From: Lates calcarifer
Lineage: Eukaryota; Chordata; Actinopteri; Centropomidae
NCBI RefSeq assembly: GCF_001640805.2
Contig: NC_066843.1
Location: 12,194,036 to 12,258,035, forward strand
Length of the DNA stretch: 64,000 bases
Direction: 5' to 3'
Below are positions 1-11,665 of the stretch, piece by piece. Both the position numbers and the translations under genes were made by a program. Numbering within the stretch: the stretch's first letter is position 1; every line of letters starts with the position of its first letter. The notes under the pieces were generated by a model. The model ran no database searches and was not told the origin of the DNA. It saw only the letters and a list, made by a program, of their open reading frames with translations.

Positions 1-1003
1 AAGTATTTATAAAGAAGCTATTTTTATAAGCTAGTATAAGACATTTTAAAGGTCTTTTAGAAGAGGACATGAGGCTATGGTACAGTATATTTGTATATGT
101 CTGTATGGCTGCAGATGAGGTACACCCCCATTGACATCACATTTTACATCCGCCGTATCAAAACAAAAAAAAAAAAAACGTGGACATGGTTTTTGATTGA
201 CACTGGCAGTCAGTAGAGTAACACAGCGCAGCTGATTATCAAAGCAACACTATTTCAAATGAAATGTCAATCAAGTTTATCAGATCAATTGATAATTGAT
301 CACTCTATTTTTTAATTCACATACATTTCATCACCACAGTGTATGTGTAATATTCCATGATGAATGCATAAGCATTTTCATCACCTTTATTTTTACTTTA
401 CTCTCACCCTTGAGGCCAATTTCCTGAGATGATAAATGGCAGTCTTGTGTTGTGAATGATGACTCATGAATGTAAGACAGAGAAAATGATGACACATGGC
501 TTTGTTTTCATCATATTACAGCAGCTCTAACCAAATTGTCTTTAAATTACTCCAATCACTCCATGATTTATCACCTCCATTTTTATCAGTTCATTTTTAA
601 TACTACTTCCAAACCTCATGCATGTGTAACTATTCTGTTTATCCATTACTTTTACCATTTATTCATTACTTTTAGATAACTTTTCTCAACCAGTTACAAC
701 TGACTGATGCTGATGAGCAGCTCAGTACTGTTTTTTGTAAAATAAATAAGAATTACACCAATTTGTAATCTGACACAGAATCAACATGTATGTCATATAT
801 GTATTTTGAGTCATTATATGGCCATATTTCTATCAATGTCAATTTTCCCTTTTTCTGCTCTCATTACTTTAAATTGAACTGATTCACTGAATAACAATAA
901 CTGGGCTGTTTAATTAAGTATAATCAATATAGAGTCAATATCCATTCAATTTCCTAAACAATCAGCTATTTTCTGTCTGTCTGTAATGCCTCTGTCCCAA
1001 CAG

Positions 1004-1314
1004 ACATGACCATGGAGGAAGTAAGAGAGTACGAACGCACCACACAGGAGGCCACCAACCTAAAGATCGGGTCCTTCCCCCCCGCCATCTCCATCTCCGA
1101 GACCCCCCTGCCCTCCAGCACCCGTAGCGGCCCGAACAGCGCCCCGTCCACCCCGCTCTCCACCGAAGCGCCCGAGTTCCTGTCGGTGCCGAAGGAGCGT
1201 CCCAGGAAGAAGTCTGCTCCGGAGACCCTGACCCTGCCGGATCCAGGCCGCAGGGATTCGATCTTCAAACTGCCCAGTTTTTTCTCCTGGAACTCCAGTC
1301 CGCAGCCGGAATGA
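1004..1314 (+). CDS. Terminal coding exon of an unidentified gene (C-terminus only)
   Basis: The exon begins after a pyrimidine-rich acceptor (ag at 1002-1003) and is open to the TGA at 1312-1314, reading in the frame of the ATG at 1006; that ATG is probably internal. It encodes about 103 residues: a charged start (MEEVREYERTTQE), a long Ser/Pro/Thr-rich low-complexity middle, a basic patch (KERPRKKSAPE) and a hydrophobic end (DSIFKLPSFFSW). The segment looks intrinsically disordered, and the RPRKKS and RRDS sequences resemble basophilic kinase sites. GC content is much higher than in the flanking DNA, as expected for a real exon. No earlier exon is recognisable in 1-1003, so the rest lies to the left. 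I do not recognise the family. Synteny with human 17q25 would suggest a gene on the far side of SLC25A19 (GRB2, TMEM94, CASKIN2, LLGL2), but no match was evident. Confidence 0.6.
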
Positions 1315-3060
1315 GAGCGGGGTGGGGTGAACGTCCTCGACCTGTGGATCAGCAGAGGATGCCTGCCCAGCACATCCCACAATACCCCCTCAGCCAGCTG
1401 AAGTGAAGGAGACTTTTCACTGTCCTGGTGATCCCAGCCCCCGCCCCCCCTTGCCTTCAGCAGACTCGCCGGTGTTACAGTAAAGCCAACAGCTCTCAGG
1501 CTACCTTTTACAGGTACAGACAGGCAGCCTGATCACCACAGCTAAAAGTCCTGTGGGGTCTAAAGGTATAGTACGTCCCATTGAAAGTCTAACAAAAGCA
1601 GCTGGAGGCCACTCATTCTTCTCTCCTCAGAAAACAGCCAGCCAGTACCATGCACCAGATAGTATGGAGTCCAATTAGTCAGATTGAGTGTAGCGTACGT
1701 TCCTGAAAATGTTTTATCCCACGATACATCACCTTGTTTTCATCCCAGCTTAGGGTGTGTCGATGAGGTTTGTTGAGATTCAGTCACTGCACATAAACTT
1801 TACATGTACAAAATTAGTTTTTCTCCACTTTACCTTCAAACATCAGAGTCTCTGACTTTGTTAACTGGAGCTTGTGGTTTGACATATCTATGTATGTGGT
1901 GGGGACAGATTCTTTTCGGCCACTGTATCAGTTGAGTATTATGGTTTTCACAGTCAGGTGTACAGTGATTGTGCGTTCTTGTATATACAGTAACTGTATG
2001 AAAATTAAATAACCAGTAAAATGTCAGCACTTCAAAAAGAAGAATATCCAATCCAGTGATGCTGCTGCTGCTATGAAACTGCTCGTGTATTTTTAAGGAC
2101 AGGACTATCTTCAGGTCTCTATCTTCTTTAAGTATTAGTGAGAGTTCTGTTAGTCACAGTGTCTGTAAATGACTTATGTAACTGCATGATTTTGACTGCG
2201 GAAGTTGATTTTAAATATTTGTGATTTAAATGTTTTCTTTGTTATCTCGGGCCTCATACTTGATGTTGTGTTTTGACAGTTTTTACAGACTGGTCATGTG
2301 GTTTATATGTTGTTTTGCTGCTTTATTCAGTTCAGCTGTGTTCATCTCCAGTCATACTGTTGATGAGTTTTGTATTCAGTAAATTAAATTAAATACTGTT
2401 GTATCCATAATTGTGTAAGATGTCTTTGTTAATGCCATTTATTTTCATGGAATTAAAAATCACAAGTTACTAAGTCAGGGATCTCTCTAATGATCATGAT
2501 AAAAGACTTAAGACCAGATGCATAAAACTGTGTAAATTCAGGACTAAGGCTGTCTGTATTTCGATGTATAAAGCTGTGTATTCTCATTTCCACTCCCACA
2601 GTTCAGAAAAGCATCCAGCTGATCCTTCCTGCCAAAACGTTTGGGAGGCCCTGAAAGTGAGCTCTAATATACGACTTGTGATCTTCATGTACACTCAGTG
2701 GCAACTTTTTAGGGACACTTGTGAGATCTAATGTAATCCAGTAAAACAGCTTAGCCATGAATTTTACCTTTACAAAGATAATAATGTATAACTTTGAGCT
2801 GCTGCTGTCAGAGACGTATTAATCTCTCTGTGTTTGTTTATCAGTGAGGTTGCAGCAGAGTGGAAATGAACTACTATCTACTGAGAGCTATGTTTCGTCC
2901 ACCTCTCCATTTCCAGGTCAATGCAGGCACGTAAAGTCTCAAGTCAAGTCATAAAACTGATGCTGCTGTGATATCTAAACCACCATGTGTAAAACAGGTA
3001 TGTCAAGCAGCCTCTTATCAGTGAAAAAGACAGAACTCAGTCTTTATAAAAACTTGAAAT
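1315..3060. other. 3' UTR of the left-edge gene, then intergenic sequence
   Basis: No supported coding sequence. The first part up to about 2460 is the likely 3' UTR of the + strand gene ending at 1314; an ATTAAA at about 2451 could serve as its poly(A) signal. Positions 2690-2740 carry a remnant of a dispersed element with the end motif 'actcagtgg...aggaca', related to the copies near 26510 and 31000. The open frame at 2985-3275 lies over the likely slc25a19 3' UTR and has no recognisable product. Confidence 0.45.
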
Positions 3061-3061
3061 T

Positions 3062-3067
3062 TTTATT
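3062..3067 (-). terminator. slc25a19: Candidate poly(A) signal of slc25a19
   Basis: The minus strand reads AATAAA here, about 580 bp beyond the slc25a19 stop codon. It is the clearest canonical hexamer downstream of that gene; 3' UTR usage has not been shown. Confidence 0.4.
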
Positions 3068-3647
3068 TAAAAATAATGACCTGAAAGTTACAGTATTGGA
3101 CAGACACATCAGCACAAACACAATCACTTTTTTGAGTTTAACTCTAGCAGTGCATTTGGCCTATGATCAAGAGAACACTCTTTTGTCCACCACAGCACAT
3201 AACACAGTGAATATTAAATGTTCCATATCACCCCACAACAAAGATATTTCGCTGAGCACTCTTCTCCCAGTTTAATGACTGAACGTCAAGAAAATGTGAG
3301 TCGATGATGAGCAAAGTTACGACATGTTAATAGAGGACAGAGCTTAAAATGTGCAAGTTCAGCTTGAACAAAAACTGATAGAAAGACATTTACTGTATCT
3401 TTTAAGAGCAAGCGTCCATAAACCTTAAAAACTCAGGACAAGATATTAAATATACTTTTAAAAATAAACAATGCTTGTACAACACAGGATGTAATGACAG
3501 CACAATAACAAGTAAAATGAGGTTATGTTTTCCTGTTTTTCTCTGTAAACACAATAAAACCACCACCAAACATCCACCCAGCTGATACATTTCTTAAGTG
3601 CAAAGAACAAGGCATGAGTGTATTTCTGATGTGCGTTTTTTCCTTGA

Positions 3648-5197
3648 TTATCTTTCCCCTATGTTTTTGGCGAGGTCTTTTGTTCTCTGTCTCTCCTTGA
3701 GGTTCTGCATGGCATTGAGGAAAAATTCATACCAGAAGAAAGTGAAGCCTGTCGACAGCGCAGCCTTCAGAAGGCTGGGCGAGAGGCCTTTGAAGAAGCC
3801 TCGGACTCCCTCCTCTTTGGCAATCTGAGCCATGCAGTCCACCAGGCCTCTGTAACTCCGCACCTACACGTCACACACACACACAAGATAATGATTAGAC
3901 ATCAGACCCAGAATATGTGCTTCAGAAATGTGAAACGCGTGGTGGAGGAGCTTACCTGTCCAAAGTGAGCTCTAGCTTCCTCAAAGCCGCCCACCTGCAG
4001 CCTCTTCTTGAAGAGGTCAAACGGGTACGTGATTGTTTTGCTGATCATTCCGGCTCCGCTGCCACAGACCAGGCTTCTCAGGTTTCCTTGAAGAGGAGAC
4101 ATAAAAAGTTACAGCACTGCGTCTGTGTGCTCCAACGTGCAGGACCAGACGTTTGAGCTCCACTGACCTCCTGAGCTTCCAGATTTGGGCGGTGGAGGCA
4201 GCAGCTTTTTAAAAACATTGTAGAAGAAGAACTGCAGCCCTGCGTAGGGAAACACGGCCATGAGCGTTGGAGACAGGCCGCGGTAAAAAGTCAGTGCTCC
4301 CTCTGAGCGGCACATTACAGACACGGCATGTCGCAAGTTCCTGTACACCTGAGAGGATATACCAGACAATATTTAGGATTAATGCTACCTGGACACAGAT
4401 AGGCATCATAAAATGGATGGAGTAACCATTAAAAAAGGTTTGTTTTGCTGAGCAGTTTCCTGTGCTGTGCAATCCACTGTTATAACAAGCCCAGTTTGAG
4501 TTTATAGGTGTGACGGTACAGTACATCAGTCGTGGCACATCCTACCTTGGGTTCTCCCTGAGCTGCAAAGCGTGTCCGCAGTGTGTCCAGAGGCTGGCAG
4601 ACGACTGTGGCGCAGCAGGCAGCCAGGCCACCACACACAAAGTGAACTCCTGCCGTCTGGCTGTCGTACGGCGTAGATTTGTGGACCACCTCAGTCAGAA
4701 ACTCAAAACTGGCAAACTGGAAAGCAACACATGTACAAATCAGTAAGTCTTGTGAATAAAGGTGACTGTGTTTTGAGAAGTTTGTTTGTTTGAGTGAGCA
4801 TGCCAGTTTACAGGCTCTACCTGGACAGCCCCGAAGCAGATGGAGAGGAGCTGTGCGGGGATGTGACCCTTCCAGAAAGCAGAGAGCCCCTCCTCTGAAT
4901 GAATGCAGCGAGTTGCCTGAAATAAGCCCCAGTACTTCCCCTCCGGCTTCTGATAAGACACTCGTTCAATCTGCAGCTGGTGAGTGGAGAGAAACACTGA
5001 TAAACACACAGGACTGTCAACACACCATCAGACTTTATCTTACTACTGCACAGATATGTCGTTACCTGAAATCTGATTTTGAGGACATCAAACGGGCTGA
5101 CGAGGGCCCGGGTGACCATTCCGGCGGCTGACCCAGCCAGAGCTGCCGCCTCTGCGGAGAGGGCTGCACCCCGTGCCCCGGGGTCATAGCCCACCAT
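3648..5197 (-). CDS. slc25a19: Mitochondrial thiamine pyrophosphate carrier SLC25A19
   Basis: Six coding exons on the minus strand: 5197-5066, 4970-4821, 4716-4546, 4348-4168, 4086-3956 and 3863-3648. Phases agree throughout and give 326 residues (human about 320). The protein belongs to the SLC25 family of inner-membrane carriers and imports thiamine pyrophosphate into the matrix for the oxo-acid dehydrogenases. All three carrier repeats are visible through their Px(D/E)xx(K/R) signatures: [10 protein letters not shown] near residues 34-43, [10 protein letters not shown] near 137-146 and [10 protein letters not shown] in exon 5. The ends [21 protein letters not shown] and [22 protein letters not shown] are close to the human protein as I remember it. 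The start ATG at 5197 opens directly into the first repeat. A 5' UTR donor at 5812/5811 implies an upstream non-coding exon. The gene is head-to-head with mif4gd. Confidence 0.95.
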
Positions 5198-5812
5198 GTC
5201 TCCACCACCTCAGGTTTCTGTTAATACTGCAGACAGAAATAACTAATCACTTGTGTTGTAATGTTAACTCTCTTAAACATAAACTTTTAAGTTCAGAACA
5301 CAATGAACTCTTTATTTAGTATTCAGTAATCAGAAGTGTTAGCAACAAAATGAACTCACAATGCAGAATGGCCCCTTCCAGGGCGTTATATTCTTATGTA
5401 TACATTATGTTATTGGATTATTATTACTGATGCAGTAACTTGCAAGCTTCAGTTAAATGTTGTAGCAGGTCAATATGGGACTGATGTGCAATGCTTTATA
5501 TATTACTGGATAGTTTCAATCAATGGCAATGCTTAAAAAGGCTGTAAAGTGATAATAAAATAACTTAACCCTGACATTGTCAAAACATTAATAAACTCTA
5601 ATTGACAAAATCTAATTGTCAAGACAATAATATGATGTCGTATTAATAAAAACAAGTATGAAATCCTATAAAGACCAGATAAAGTGACAGTAACATTATG
5701 TAGAGGACAAGTAGTGGGACCTTGAGACATAAGGTAACAACAACATAGCAGCTGTTTACTTTGTACCGAGGCTCAGCGTTGCAGCAGTGACACAGGTGAA
5801 CAAACACTTACC

Positions 5813-6540
5813 TTTAAGTTAAAGTCTGTCATAAATACAACTACAGTTACAGGGCTAAACCCGGACAAACACAAGCCAACATTATCAGGACGAGGGCAGA
5901 CTCCCGTCGCACGCTATGGACTTCGGCAATTAACTTCCGGGTCAGATAGAACGTAACAACTCCCCCTGTCCAAGAAGAAGTATCTCAACAAGATGTTTCC
6001 CTGAATTACCACGACCTATGTGTTCGTGTACCACCTCTCTGCCTAATTTTATACTCCTACTTTGCCAGCAGAAGTATAGGCGTGCTATTATGTCTGGCTT
6101 ATTGGCTGTACATAAAATATTAAATACATATTTTACAAAGTCTGGGCTGGCTGGAGATGTGATAATGGGTAAACATCGTGCCCTGGTGGCCACTATTCGT
6201 AACTACATCTCTGTGTCTTATTCTCTTTCAGAATAATGTTTTTTTTTTCAATTGAATTAGCAGTCAAACCTTTGGCAAATCAGGCATTTAATTCGGACGT
6301 TTTAATTACTTCTTTTGACACTTTATGTGTACACAATATCTTTGTGGCGTCCCCATGACTGTAAATGTTACTTTTCTTTCGATGCGGTGGCGGGCGACAG
6401 GGAGGGATTCATCTTGACGCGACATTTAAGCTTTGAAAGGCTGCGTCGGGTAACGTCTACATACACCCGAGAGAGAGAGTGTGTGTAGATGTGAAGAATT
6501 AGCGTGAAATAAGTACATTTTCGCACCTTATCATCTAAAT
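5813..6540. promoter_or_regulatory. Shared 5' region of slc25a19 (-) and mif4gd (+)
   Basis: A minus-strand donor (gtaag read at 5811-5807) ends a probable non-coding first exon of slc25a19 whose other edge lies near 5900-5940. A plus-strand donor (gtaagt at 6541) ends a probable non-coding first exon of mif4gd, which would splice to an acceptor at 7192. The two start regions are therefore only a few hundred bases apart. The stretch 6370-6480 is comparatively CpG-rich (gatgcggtggcgggcgacag), as expected for a housekeeping promoter. Transcription start sites cannot be read from sequence alone. Confidence 0.5.
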
Positions 6541-7216
6541 GTAAGTTACTTATTAGGTACGTATTTTATACTTGCTCTATGTCGGTTCCCCGGTTCTTTG
6601 TTTTGGCGGGCGGTTGTAACGTAAATGTAGGCTCGGTATAAAACTTGACGCTAACTCGTATTAACGGTTTCTGCACGCTAGCTAATTCACTGTCAGTTAA
6701 TATTGTTTATTGGTGTGTTTACAACAAAACAAACTGTCGTTAATCCATCCATAAACTAATGTTACCTAAGTTTGACGGTTAGCTAACGTTAACGCTTCGT
6801 GTAGTTAGCCTAAGTTACCGACTTCTGAAGGGTATGTGGCTAATGTGTTGATGTTTATGTCTCGCTAATTAAAAGCTAACTTTGCCCACGTGTTGTGAGT
6901 TAAATCTATTGATTTTGGGTGGCCTTTTAGTTGACCCGAGTTTGCCCGTGTAATCCCTCCTATCCCTCAGTGAATGAGCTGTGGGGAGCAGCCAGTTTGA
7001 TGACAGTACAGGATTTTGTGCTTATTGTTGTCCCTCAAATTGTTCTCTGGTTTTGTCTGTGATGTATTTTGTGCCTAGGCTTGAAGCAGAAACTTAATCT
7101 GTGTTTGGAAAAGCTTGCATTTTGTTTTAAAGAACACCTATTATATGTTTGTATATTCTAAAAGTAAAAAGTGTTGTTTCTGATGTTCACAGCTTGACAG
7201 CTCTCAGTTCTCTATA

Positions 7217-9688
7217 ATGGAAAACTCCACTGAAGACTACAGGATCCAGTCATTTGACCTGGACACACAGGTGCTGCTGAAAACAGCCTTGAAAGGTTAG
7301 CATTTTACCTCACACTGATCCACAGGAACCTTATCTTGGTGTTGAGACAACAACAATTATCTGAAACAATAAATACACTTTTGTTTCTTTCAGATCCAAG
7401 TGCAGTGAACCTGGAGAAGGTTTCCAACATCATCGTGGATCAGTCATTGAAGGACCAGGTGTTCAGCAAAGAGGCCGGACGCATCTGCTACACCATTGTG
7501 CAGGTAGATACTGACATCAAACTGTAGCTGTCTATGTTAGTTTGTTTACAGTAGTGCGCTGCCAGAGACGCTGAGTGCCAGTGAGGAAGAGGGATTTTAG
7601 AAACTAGAACAAGACTTAAACATCTGATTGAGTCTCCTCAACCAAATTCTTAATCCTCTTACCATAACAATGCCTAACTGGTAGGTTGCTCTTAAGCAAC
7701 AGGAGGCTCTTAATCCAGCTTACCTACACCACCGTGTTTCCTGACTTCTTGCCCATACCTCACCCTCTATTATCTAACTCCATCTCCCTCCGTCTCTCTT
7801 GGCTCGCATCCTGCAGGCCGAAGCCAAGCAGAGCAATGGAAACGTCTTTAGGAGAAACTTGTTGAACCGACTCCAGCAGGAGTTCAAGAGCCGCGAGGAG
7901 ACCAGGGCACGCTCACTGCAGGAGTGGGTGTGCTACGTCACGTTCATCTGCAACATCTTTGACTACCTCAAAGTAAGAGCCACAGGGAGCCTCACTGTTG
8001 TTTTCTGTGAAGATATTTCAGATTTCATTGTGTTGTCACATGTTAATCATGAATATAGAGCAGCTTTGTGAAATTGCTCTGGATTAAAGCCTTTGAGCAT
8101 AGTTAGCTGTCACCATCTGATGTTTTTGATTACATCTTGTGGAAGGGATTTAAATTCCCACATTTTTCTCGCAACCACTAACACTGTACATGTGCTTCAT
8201 CGGTACTTCATCCTTAACATCTCACTTGTATAGAAAGCAGTTTATTGTTTATTTTTTAATCCTATTTCTTATACCTGTTTGCAAGCAGTTGTGGTTGTTT
8301 GCAAACTGTTCTGTGTGCTGATTCTCTCCTTATAAGCTGCTGGAAATTTAATTTCCCTGAGGGAGTCATCCCAAAGGGATCAATAAATAAAGTCAAGTCA
8401 AGTCAGTTAATATGTCAGTGGTGGGGAAATGACTCTGGAAGGTGTGGCTCTGGTAAAACCTTCACATCAACAGGAGCCTGACTCAGGTTTCATCCTTTAC
8501 AATGGCTTATTGTTTATCCCATGGCGCCAGCCCATTCTCATTCTTCACCTGTGTGAAAGGGAAGTTATAGACATGGACTTAATGCAGTGCCTCAGTGAGA
8601 GTTGTGCTCTTTTTAACAGTAATTACAGTCAGCTGCTGTAAACACACTCTGTGTATGTCTTGACATTTAGGTGAACAACATGCCAATGGTGGCTCTGGTC
8701 CATCCAGTGTATGACTGTCTGATGAGGCTGGCCCAACCAGATGCTCTAATGAACGAGGAAGAGGTGAGGAAGTGTGTGTGGTTATTTCTTCTTTTGTTAT
8801 GTACATGTTATTTTGTAAAGTGATTAAATGCATCTAAATAAACATACTTTTTCTGTGTAGCTCTTGTTTTTATTTTGTATATTAAACACTGGGAACTGAT
8901 TTTTTCTGAGAAATTTCTCTTATCTGTAGAGCTTTTTGTAATTTTTGTTATCGCTACATAGCTAACATCAGCATTAACTGCTGTTTACTTACTAGTCTAG
9001 AGGAAATGCAGCAAATTAAGCATAAAACCTCATTCCTTTACCCACCCAGAGCTGTCTCCAGCGGTGGAAAGCAACAGCAATGTTTTGCCTCCAGTTCTGT
9101 CACTTAATTTCTTCCAGTGAAGTCAGCATGCTAACCACTTAGCCCCGGCCCATCTCATCACTTTCCGACAGCAACTCACTGCAGTGACCAGACTGCCCTG
9201 AAGAAGTAGCGCTGCTCAGAGGGTGTATTAAAACCTGTTGTATTGTAAATGTAACAATGGCTGAAGCTCTTTGCCAGTAAAAACACATTTAGATGCAGAA
9301 AAAACTCTTATATAGCCTCTTTAAATATGTAAGAGCAATTTTTTCAGTCATGGGGTCCCACACAGCGAGATGTGAGCTTCAGTACAACTCCATCAAATTT
9401 TAAACATGTGGTTCAGGTAGACCATGCTGTGTTCACCGAACATGAAACCTCCCCCTGCAGGTGGACTGCCTGGTGCTGCAGCTGCATCGCATCGGTGAGC
9501 AGCTTGAGAAGGTGAATGGCCCGCGGATGGATGAGCTGTTCTTCCTGCTACGTGACGGCTTCCTGCTCCAGGAGGGCCTCACGTCCATGGCCCGTCTGCT
9601 GCTGCTGGAGATCCTGGAGTTCAGGGCCGGAGGCTGGATGCTCAGCAGCACCGCCCACAAGTACTACTACAGTGAAATTGCAGATTAG
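7217..9688 (+). CDS. mif4gd: MIF4G domain-containing protein (SLBP-interacting protein 1)
   Basis: Five coding exons: 7217-7295, 7394-7503, 7817-7972, 8671-8763 and 9461-9688. Together they encode 221 residues (human 222) with consistent phases, ending in HKYYYSEIAD. The protein is essentially one MIF4G HEAT-repeat domain. In vertebrates it binds the histone stem-loop-binding protein and eIF4G, and so supports translation of replication-dependent histone mRNAs. Matching segments include MENSTEDYRIQSFDLDTQ at the start, FSKEAGRICYTIVQ, RNLLNRLQQEF and WVCYVTFICNIFDYL. The 5' UTR is probably split, with a donor at 6541 and an acceptor at 7192. Intron 3 contains a retroelement tail and intron 4 an inverted-repeat element. 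The gene converges on mrps7; its 3' UTR probably ends at one of the AATAAA hexamers near 10414 or 11355. Confidence 0.95.
8345..8406 (+). mobile_element. 3' tail of a fish LINE/SINE-type retroelement
   Basis: The stretch around 8345-8390 reads aatttccctgagggagtc, then cccaaagggatcaataaata, and ends in a short aagtc tandem tail. This hairpin-like 'ccct..aggg..caataaa' tail followed by tandem repeats is common at the 3' ends of teleost non-LTR retroelements. Only the tail is visible, in mif4gd intron 3. The family is not assigned. Confidence 0.6.
8925..9327. mobile_element. Non-autonomous inverted-repeat DNA element, family A copy 1
   Basis: The left arm (about 8931-8990, containing tatcgctacatagctaac and gcattaactgctgttta) is a diverged inverted counterpart of the right arm near 9270-9327. 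The interior matches a second copy at 17526-17964, sharing cattcctttac, agcaacaccaatg-like and tcttctactgaagttagcatg-like stretches. It has no coding capacity and sits in mif4gd intron 4. Confidence 0.65.
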
Positions 9689-11434
9689 GACAGCTGAAAG
9701 GACGAGGGTGCTGAGCAGCTTCATTTGCAGTTGCGTCAGGAAACCTTCAAACACCTCGGACACCTCTGCTAAGTCGCCACTGAGTGTAAAACCAGCAATT
9801 TCAGGACAGACAGCGACACCTTCCAGGTAATCAGTGGAGAAAAAGGCGGCTCAGAAAGTGTAAAAAGACTTTGATTTAGCTGGATTGTTCCTGCGTTTGA
9901 TAATATTACTGACACATGGTGCCGTGGATGTGGAACGTGCAATAGTTCAGTTAACGAGGTTTAGCCACATTCAGGTACACTTTGTTTTAAAATTTGATTA
10001 CAGCTAGAGAGGCTGAAGATATTTTTTATGTTTTGTTTTTTTAATCTTTCTGGCATTCCTGTTTTGAGAAAGCATTTCAACTTATTTTTACCAAATCTAA
10101 AAGAGTTCTGAAAAGACATTCCAGTCAGATGCAAGCTGATTTGGTCTTTGATCTACCTTTTATTGTTGTGTGACCAATTTTTAATTAATTGAATAATAAT
10201 TTAAAAAATATTTTAATTGAATAGTTATATACTTTAGCATAGAACTGAATTTTAAAAAAGGTTTGAATTGCTGTTCAGAGGAATTTTCTGCCTAATTTGT
10301 TCCTGTGTTACTGTTTCTTTGTCCACTGGGTATGCGAAGCTCAGATGAAAAGTTGTGTCTTAATTCAGGGATTTTCTTTTTTTCCTTTAGTTTTTTTTAC
10401 AGTTCAGCTAAAAAATAAAAGACCAAGAGATTGGTTACATTTCATATTTAAATTGTTCCTACAGATAAATAGGTCAGATTTAATATCTGATTTCTGGATT
10501 CACAAGTTTTGTTTGTTAAACAAGTCGTGCCAATGCAGCCTGCACAGGATCATCCCAGCAAAGCTGACATGACAAAGCCTAAACTCTTTATTTGTAGTTG
10601 AGGTGCTAGAGGAGTAGCTGTTTCCCTCCCTTCACAGATACGCCGGTCATGTGAGTATAAAACTTAAGTATTTTGCATTCGAATTCAGGTTCCACCAGCA
10701 CTGGCCACACGTATGTAGCTGAACTTGGGTTTTAAGTTGGAGTCTGTTGTTACCTTTTTGTTTATAGAACTCAGTGACAGCTCGAAGGTCTTCAACCAAA
10801 GCTGTGCCTTGGAATCAGACAGACACGAGCGAAGGACAACATGGTGTCACATGGTTAAAATAATACACCTCTGTGAAATGTCATTCTGAAAAACCTGTAA
10901 AATGTAAATATGTTAAAGCTTAATATAAATTTTACTTCGACAGCAATTAGACAAATCAGCCTCTGTTATTTACTATAAAGAATCCTCAGTGTTAAATACA
11001 AAAAAAAGAATCAAAGCTCTTAAAAGCTTTGAGAAACATGGTCAGGATTTAGAAAATTTGTATAACATCTCTCAAAATCCTTTTTTCTAGCAGTGTAGGA
11101 AGATTTATGTATCAACTTTGGTATTTGTCTTTATATTCAGACCAGAAACGAATAGGTTAACTGATGTATTAATTGATCCTAAAGAGTCAAATAGAGCTAA
11201 TGCTGTAGACAATTAAAGTCCCTTAATAACAGGGCACAGACCTGATTGCAATATACTGTATGTTTCTATATTTTATTACAGCGTTTCAACATTTTTACAT
11301 CACTCAATTCCATTTTTTATGGTTGGGTTGTACATTTTAATGCAGATTTGTTCTAATAAATCTCTGGAAGTTTTTCCTTAATTCAGTTTGATTTGTTTAT
11401 TGTGTTGTTATAACAATGCGACTGAGAACAACTG
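9689..11434. other. mif4gd 3' UTR and the convergent intergenic stretch
   Basis: AT-rich sequence with no supported coding region. AATAAA hexamers on the plus strand at 10414-10419 and 11355-11360 are candidate ends of mif4gd. The open frame at 10297-10572 is low-complexity and shows no family features. Confidence 0.5.
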
Positions 11435-11440
11435 TTTATT
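11435..11440 (-). terminator. mrps7: Candidate poly(A) signal of mrps7
   Basis: The minus strand reads AATAAA about 225 bp beyond the mrps7 stop codon, a typical distance for a short mitochondrial ribosomal protein 3' UTR. Confidence 0.5.
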
Positions 11441-11665
11441 GAACATAATACAATTTCTCAATGTAAAAAGTGACAGAGCAAGCTATGTTCTCTCAGTTTA
11501 TACATATTTCACTTCTTCAGCAGCACTTTTTACAGCATAGTCCTTCCATTAAGGGCTTTTCATGGTATTTACTATTTACAGGAGGGCTTCAAGCAACGCA
11601 GTGTCTGTCAATCTGAAGCGATGTCTGAGTCGGCAGTGACGATTTCAGTCCAGAGGAGTTTCTTT

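Noticed and set aside
420..480. Possible C/D-box snoRNA (gatgat ... ctga-like boxes) in the intron before 1003
   Set aside because: Boxes are poorly spaced, with no convincing terminal stem or guide context.
966..1382. 138-residue minus-strand frame at the left edge
   Set aside because: Shadow of the plus-strand terminal exon, which has the acceptor, codon composition and stop expected of a real exon.
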